From contig JAIGNY010000077.1 in the NCBI GenBank assembly GCA_020152595.1, positions 1,165,001 through 1,229,000 of the forward strand: DNA of 64,000 nt, written 5' to 3'. The notes under the pieces were generated by a model that saw only the letters and a list, made by a program, of their open reading frames with translations, ran no database searches and was not told the origin of the DNA. Shown here in pieces: positions 58,890 to 64,000 of this stretch; positions within the stretch are counted from its first letter, which is position 1, and the number at the start of each line of letters is the position of its first letter. This DNA is from Chiridota heheva. Lineage: Eukaryota > Echinodermata > Holothuroidea > Apodida > Chiridotidae. Made by a program: the position numbers and the translations under genes.

Positions 58890-59130
58890 GATGAATGAAA
58901 AGGATTATCTGATGAAGAATTTGAGGATTAATTGATTTTCCAGCTGTGATTCCTAAACTTGTTTCCAGTGTTTCCAAATTCTTGGAAAACTCTTTTTAAG
59001 ATTAAGTGCTCTCTTGATGTATTTACATCACTGATATTTGCTAAATGTAGACAGGTTGTTGCATACACAACAAGTTATTTTAAGCCACAAAATCTCAGGA
59101 CAAAATGTGACAATATTTCACAATCCACTG
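58890..59130 (+). repeat. Dispersed repeat copy joining two families
   Basis: The left part matches 52835-52930. The right part (TTAAGCCACAAAATCTCAGG then ACAAAATGTGAC) matches family X. This copy therefore suggests both are segments of one element more than 500 bp long. Confidence 0.65.
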
Positions 59131-59769
59131 GCCACGTGCAGTGCAAACACATGGCATGGAATTTCCTTGAAGGAAAATGAAGTGCTTTTTGCTAAATCTA
59201 CATCAGATTGTCCACAATACCACCTCTATTCTCCCCCTTAAGGCAATAGAAAGCAACTTTACTTGCCTGGATTATAGTCTTAATTTTTCTTTGAAAATGG
59301 CAACAAATCATTTGGTCATTTTAGACACTGCATTGAATTAGCCACACACTGACAGAGAAGCTCAAGAAGTTCTGTTCCGCTCAAGTGAACAAGAAAAGTT
59401 GATCTGGTATGTAACTGGTTGGGCTAGCATTAGATGAACTGATGAGAGGCCTAAAACCTGTTTTAATGTTATCTATATTGATCTTGTGATATTGGTGTCT
59501 GTGTGTGTGGCTGGATTCTGAGGTGTCTATCTATGAGGAAGGTCTAGGTTTTAATTACCTACCTTACTCAACAAGGATTGTCTCAAGATTTCTCTGGAAT
59601 CAAGTTGGTCAAGATGCTGGCTCCCAACTTCTGGAAGGAAACTAACTAATGGACACTTTTCAGAGCTAAATGTTACTAGTTTATGCAGGTATGTTGAGCA
59701 CACGTGTGTGTGTGTCTTTTTGTTGTTGTTGATTTGTTTAGGAGAAAAATTTGTCTGCATTAAAGGGTA

Positions 59770-60389
59770 GACATACTTTAATATACCTGGATTGACATAC
59801 TTTAATATACCTGGATTGACATACTTTAATATACCTGGATTGACATACTTTAATATACCTGGATTGACATACTTTGATATACCTGGATTGACATACTCTA
59901 ATTTACCTGGATTGACATACTTTAATATACCTGGATTGACATACTTAAATATATCTGGATTGACATACTTTATTATACCTGGATTGGCTTACTCTTATAT
60001 ACCTGGATTGACATACTCTAATATACCTGGATTGACATACTTCAATATACCTGGATTGACATACTTCAATATACCTGGATTGAGATACTTCAATACACCT
60101 GGATTGACATACTTTAATATAGCTGGATTGAGATGCTTTAATATACCTGAATTGACATACTTTAATATACCTGGATTGAGATACTTTAATATACCTGGAT
60201 TGACATACTTTAATATACCTGGATTGACATACTTTAATATACTTGGATTGACATACTTTAATATACCTGGATTGACATACTTTAATATACCTGGATTGAC
60301 ATACTTTAATATACCTGGATTAGTGGATTGACATACTTTAATATACCTGGATTGACATACTTTAATATACCTGGATTGACATACTTTAA
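59770..60389 (+). repeat. 24-bp minisatellite, ~26 copies
   Basis: Unit: GACATACTTTAATATACCTG plus GATT. It is a multiple of three without stops, hence a 179-residue repetitive frame (PGLTYFNI) that is probably not a protein. One unit near 60320 carries an 8-bp partial duplication. The edges are sharp. Confidence 0.95.
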
Positions 60390-60976
60390 GACAAGTTTAT
60401 CAGGTATGCAATTATGAAAACTTCTCAGAGAGCTTGATGTGGATTGGTGACAAAATACTTTTTTTTTGGGGGAAAAATTATCTTAAAACTAGGATTTCCA
60501 GTCCGGCAGAAACTTTAATTTTAAGGATTACTCAGTATCCTTTACTTTTAGGGATCTCAGAGGTTATGCACTTGTCAGTTGTATGACTCACTCCTACTAC
60601 CCCCGGCAATGTCAGTAAAAGATGAGTCATTGACATATGAAATAGTGACTCACATGTGGGTCATTGCACCAAATTGTCAGTCACCAGAGTGACTGGGGTA
60701 GGTCAATTTACTTCAGATCCATTGACTTTGTACAGAGGTGATTGATTTGGAGTAAGTCATTTCACAAAAAATGTCTGGTGACTGAGGGGTGCATCAATAT
60801 ACTTGTTTTGTCTGCCCACTTTGGTGCAATGACTCACCTTGTCCAGGGGTGTAGGGGTGAGTCACACAATTGACAAGTGCATTACACCAATTGTTGTGCT
60901 TTAATTTAGACAATCATAATTGTGTTGATCAATATTAAATGATCATTTTTACACAGCAATTCCCTAATAGCAAGCC
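60390..60976. other. Spacer with GAGTCA words
   Basis: 60580-60880 contains repeated GTGACTCA/TGAGTCA-like words (AP-1-like) in irregular spacing. No gene or defined repeat unit was recognised. Confidence 0.4.
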
Positions 60977-62519
60977 AGTGGCGGATTTATAGGCTGCCAC
61001 TATAAATGTGTATAGGAATACAAACCTGCCGGATCCACTTATTTTTTTTTTCTGGGGGTGGGGTGGAGGAGGGAGGAACCGTTTACTTACCCCCTTACAA
61101 TTTTTGTGGTGAATAGTATTGATAAAACTATATATATCACCATGTGGCATAGTTCAGCTAGGGTGACGGTATAGGTATATGTTATCACCCTTGATGTACC
61201 CTTAGTTCAGCTAGGGTGACGGAATAAGTATATGTTATCACCCTTGATGTACTCTTAGTTTAGCCAGGGTGACGGTATAGGTATATGTTATCACCCTTGA
61301 TGTACCCTTAGTTCAGCTAGGGTGACGGTATAGGTATATGTTATCACCCTTGATGTACTCTTAGTTCAGCTAGGGTGATGGTATAGGTATATGTTATCAC
61401 CCTTGATGTACCCTTAGTTCAGCTAGGGTGATGGTATAGGTATATGTTATCACCCTTGATGTACCCTTAGTTCAGCTAGGGTTACGGTATAGGTATATGT
61501 TATCACCCTTGATGTACCCTTACTTCAGCTAGGGTGATGGTATAGGTATATGTTATCACCCTTGATGTACCCTTAGTTCAGCTAGGGTGATGGTATAGGT
61601 ATATGTTATCACCCTTGATGTACCCTTAGTTCAGCTAGGTTACGGTATAGGTATATGTTATCACCCTTGATGTACCCTTACTTCAGCTAGGGTGATGGTA
61701 TAGGTATATGTTATCACCCTTGATGTACCCTTAGTTCAGCTAGGGTTACGGTATAGGTATATGTTATCACCCTTGATGTACCCTTACTTCAGCTAGGGTG
61801 ATGGTATAGGTATATGTTATCACCCTTGATGTACCCTTACTTCAGTTAGGGTGACGGTATAGGTATATGTTATCACCCTTGATGTACTCTTAGTTCAGCT
61901 AGGGTGATGGTATAGGTATATGTTATCACCCTTGATGTACCCTTAGTTCAGCTAGGGTTACGGTATAGGTATATGTTATCACCCTTGATGTACCCTTACT
62001 TCAGCTAGGGTGATGGTATAGGTATATGTTATCACCCTTGATGTACCCTTAGTTCAGCTAGGGTGATGGTATAGGTATATGTTATCACCCTTGATGTACC
62101 CTTAGTTCAGCTAGGGTTACGGTATAGGTATATGTTATCACCCTTGATGTACCCTTACTTCAGCTAGGGTGATGGTATAGGTATATGTTATCACCCTTGA
62201 TGTACCCTTAGTTCAGCTAGGGTGATGGTATAGGTATATGTTATCACCCTTAATGTACCCTTAGTTCAGCTAGGGTGACGGTATAGGTATATGTTATCAC
62301 CCTTGATGTACCCTTAGTTTAGTTAGGGTGACGGTATAGGTATATGTTATCACCCTTGATGTACCCTTAGTTCAGCTAGGGTGACGGTATAGGTATATGT
62401 TATCACCCTTGATGTACCCTTCCTTTTTCCCTGTAATTTATTTATATATATATTTTCTTTTCATTTTTGCCAATGGGAGGGACACGTGCCCGGCGGCTGA
62501 CCCCCTTAAATCCACCACT
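60977..62519. mobile_element. MITE-like element with inverted ends carrying a 53-bp satellite
   Basis: The left end AGTGGCGGATTTA (60977-60989) and right end TAAATCCACCACT (62507-62519) are inverted repeats with one mismatch. Inside are about 160 bp of left arm (with a G-rich tract), the 53-bp array, and about 90 bp of right arm ending GCCCGGCGGCTGACCCCC. No coding region. No target duplication could be confirmed. The R1 family copies start with similar words (GGCGGGATTT), so this may be a related element in which a satellite expanded. Confidence 0.5.
61150..62420 (+). repeat. 53-bp satellite, ~24 copies, with trimer higher-order pattern
   Basis: Unit words are TTCAGCTAGGGTGAYGGTAT, AGGTATATGTTATCACCCTT and GATGTACCCTTAG. 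AGGGTGAT and ATCACCCT within a unit can form an 8-bp stem. Three variants (GTGATGG, GTTACGG, GTGACGG) are not random: the middle of the array repeats GATGG, GATGG, TTACGG as triplets of units (~159 bp), with ACTTC following each TTACGG unit. The outer units are mostly GTGACGG. Confidence 0.95.
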
Positions 62520-62729
62520 TGATATAGACTATGTTCCCATCTGGAAAAATGTGTTGAATATGTTATTTAAATATGAGAATAATTGATTTGTCACTAGCAA
62601 ATTTTGAATCATAAATTTGGATGCGCATCCGCCATCCTGGGTCCCAATTTAATGGTCAAGAAAGTATAAGCAGCAAAGTGAGTTTTACAATTGATTTAAT
62701 GTCATGCTGATCCAGAAGCATTTGGCAGG

Positions 62730-63030
62730 GGAAATAATTGGTAAATCACTTAAAATTTAAGGAAAATTAGGTAAAATTATTGGAAATATTGTTTCAAAAT
62801 GTATGTTAAAAATATATTTTATGAACATTTACTGGAAATTGAAAACAAATCTTCCGATAATGAAGAAAATTGCAGTTATCTTCCCCAAAATTGAAATTAT
62901 CTGCCCAATAACTGAAGAAATCTTCCCGGCAAAAATCAAACAAAACTTCCTGAATGATTTAAAGAAAATCTTCCGAAAATGAAGAAAATTTCCTGAAATT
63001 AAAAAAAAACTTACAAAACTTAAGGATTAG
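62730..63030 (+). repeat. Degenerate GAAATTT-type repeat
   Basis: GGAAATTGAAAACAAATCTT and CCGAAAATGAAGAAAATTTCC-like words recur, in the same style and orientation as 45230-45967. It lies shortly after the satellite element. Confidence 0.6.
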
Positions 63031-64000
63031 TCCCAATAAGCAGCAATGTTTTTGACAGAAACTTAATTTCGTGGTGTAACTTTTCTGCTTGAAACCCTAT
63101 TTTTAATATGCATCAACATTTTTGAAATTTTTTCTGAAACATCATCTTTTTGCACTGCCCACAAACTTTAGTTTCTTGTTCCTGTTTAGAGCCCCATTGC
63201 ACTTCGTTGGTTTTTGGCACTGAGAAACAGTTTCAAGTTGAAAATTACTTATCGATGCATGAAGAATGTGGAGGGTGGGGGCTGTGGGGAGGGGGTGGGG
63301 GTGGTAAAAGGTATCAGATCATCCTCAAAACTCAATATTTTACCCAAGTTGAAGATACATATTTGAAATACAACTTGCATTTTGAGACAAACGGTGACCC
63401 GGACGTGATGAGTATACAATTTATTTTTCAAAAACTGGACTCAATTCATTTTGAAGAGGTCCCTGTGTCCCAGGAGTTTGGAGCCATTTCTTTAGGGAGA
63501 AATTAGGAAGAATTAGGGATTTTTTTGTATAGTTAAAACCACCAGAGAGAGGGGAAAACATATGTTGTTTTTGTTGCAAACAAATTGGAACAACTTGATT
63601 TCATTCTGATTCTGTTTATTTTAACATTTTAAGTTTTAAGCCCAGCTTTATTTTAGGATTTATGTTGAGAATGAGTGTTTATATGCGTATTTATTGCACA
63701 GAGCAAAGGAAAAACCAAGTGCTGGCTGTCAACCATGCATTAAATATGCATACAAACACAATGCCAAAACATGAATCTTATTATAACATTTTTGTGTTAG
63801 ATTGTTAAAAATGCATAAAAAAGAATGAATAATGAAAAAAGTTTACATAAGTTTTTTCGCTTTGTTAAGAAATTTACCTGTTGTAAAAATGGACTAAACC
63901 GAATACTGATGGTCATGCATTATGGGATTTTAATGCACGGGTCATGACAATGCAAATACTCCATAGAAATTGTATAAAAGGATAAAGTTTTGCTCAGTTA
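63031..64000. other. Spacer; unrecognised 118-residue frame
   Basis: The open frame 63150-63506 (plus) has a Gly/Trp-rich middle from a GGGGGTGG tract and no domain I recognise. I do not call it a gene. The last 450 bases are AT-rich. Confidence 0.35.

Noticed and set aside
59792-60331. 179-residue repetitive protein (PGLTYFNI repeats)
   Set aside because: The unit is 24 bp, a multiple of three, so the open frame is automatic. No start context, signal peptide or flanking unique domain was seen.
63150-63506. 118-residue open frame as a gene
   Set aside because: The middle is a G-tract translation, and no motif or splice context was recognised.

Overview
The window looks like intergenic or intronic DNA from an animal genome, most likely a marine invertebrate. 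I cannot name the species. Four observations support this: decayed non-LTR retrotransposons with endonuclease and reverse transcriptase domains, tRNA-derived SINEs with target-site duplications, long minisatellites every few kilobases, and AT-rich background with no compact gene arrangement. I see no bacterial operons, CRISPR array, rRNA or intact tRNA gene. The only convincing host-gene sequence is one probable terminal coding exon on the minus strand (27193-27444), whose product I do not recognise. Most of the long open frames are translations of tandem repeats whose units lack stop codons, and they should not be annotated as proteins.

Layout. 0-3.5 kb: a LINE endonuclease fragment (178-423) and a nested pair of tRNA-derived SINEs (979-1355). 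3.5-6.5 kb: a frameshifted CR1/jockey-group LINE on the minus strand. 8.3-11.2 kb: an element with Helitron-like features and a large 19-bp minisatellite core. 13-18.5 kb: a 73-bp tandem repeat, an (AAT)n tract and a second minus-strand LINE split by a ~2.75 kb insertion that may be LTR-related. 19-24 kb: a hairpin MITE, a 33-bp minisatellite, two GACTTG arrays and copies of a dispersed repeat. 25.2-26.5 kb: a third LINE fragment on the plus strand with RT and the start of an RNase H domain. 27.2 kb: the host exon. 28-31.1 kb: a TIR element, a ~308-bp tandem repeat and a second SINE copy with an 11-bp target duplication. 36.5 kb and 42.7 kb: two fold-back DNA elements, the second with a 5-bp target duplication. 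38-39.65 kb: an inverted second locus of the 8-11 kb satellite. 50.7-52.5, 55.7-57.5, 59.8-60.4 and 61.15-62.4 kb: minisatellites of 36, 51, 24 and 53 bp. The last lies between inverted repeats of a MITE-like element.

No genes here act together as a pathway. What links the features is repeat biology: several minisatellites sit inside, or start from, dispersed non-autonomous elements, and three show higher-order periodicity. The best novel candidates are the satellite-carrying elements (8.3-11.2/38.5-39.65 kb and 60.98-62.52 kb), the SINE inserted into a relative with a different tRNA-like head, and a 29-bp perfect palindrome flanked by a 7-bp direct repeat (48442-48484). All identifications come from reading the sequence by eye. 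No alignment or database search was run.
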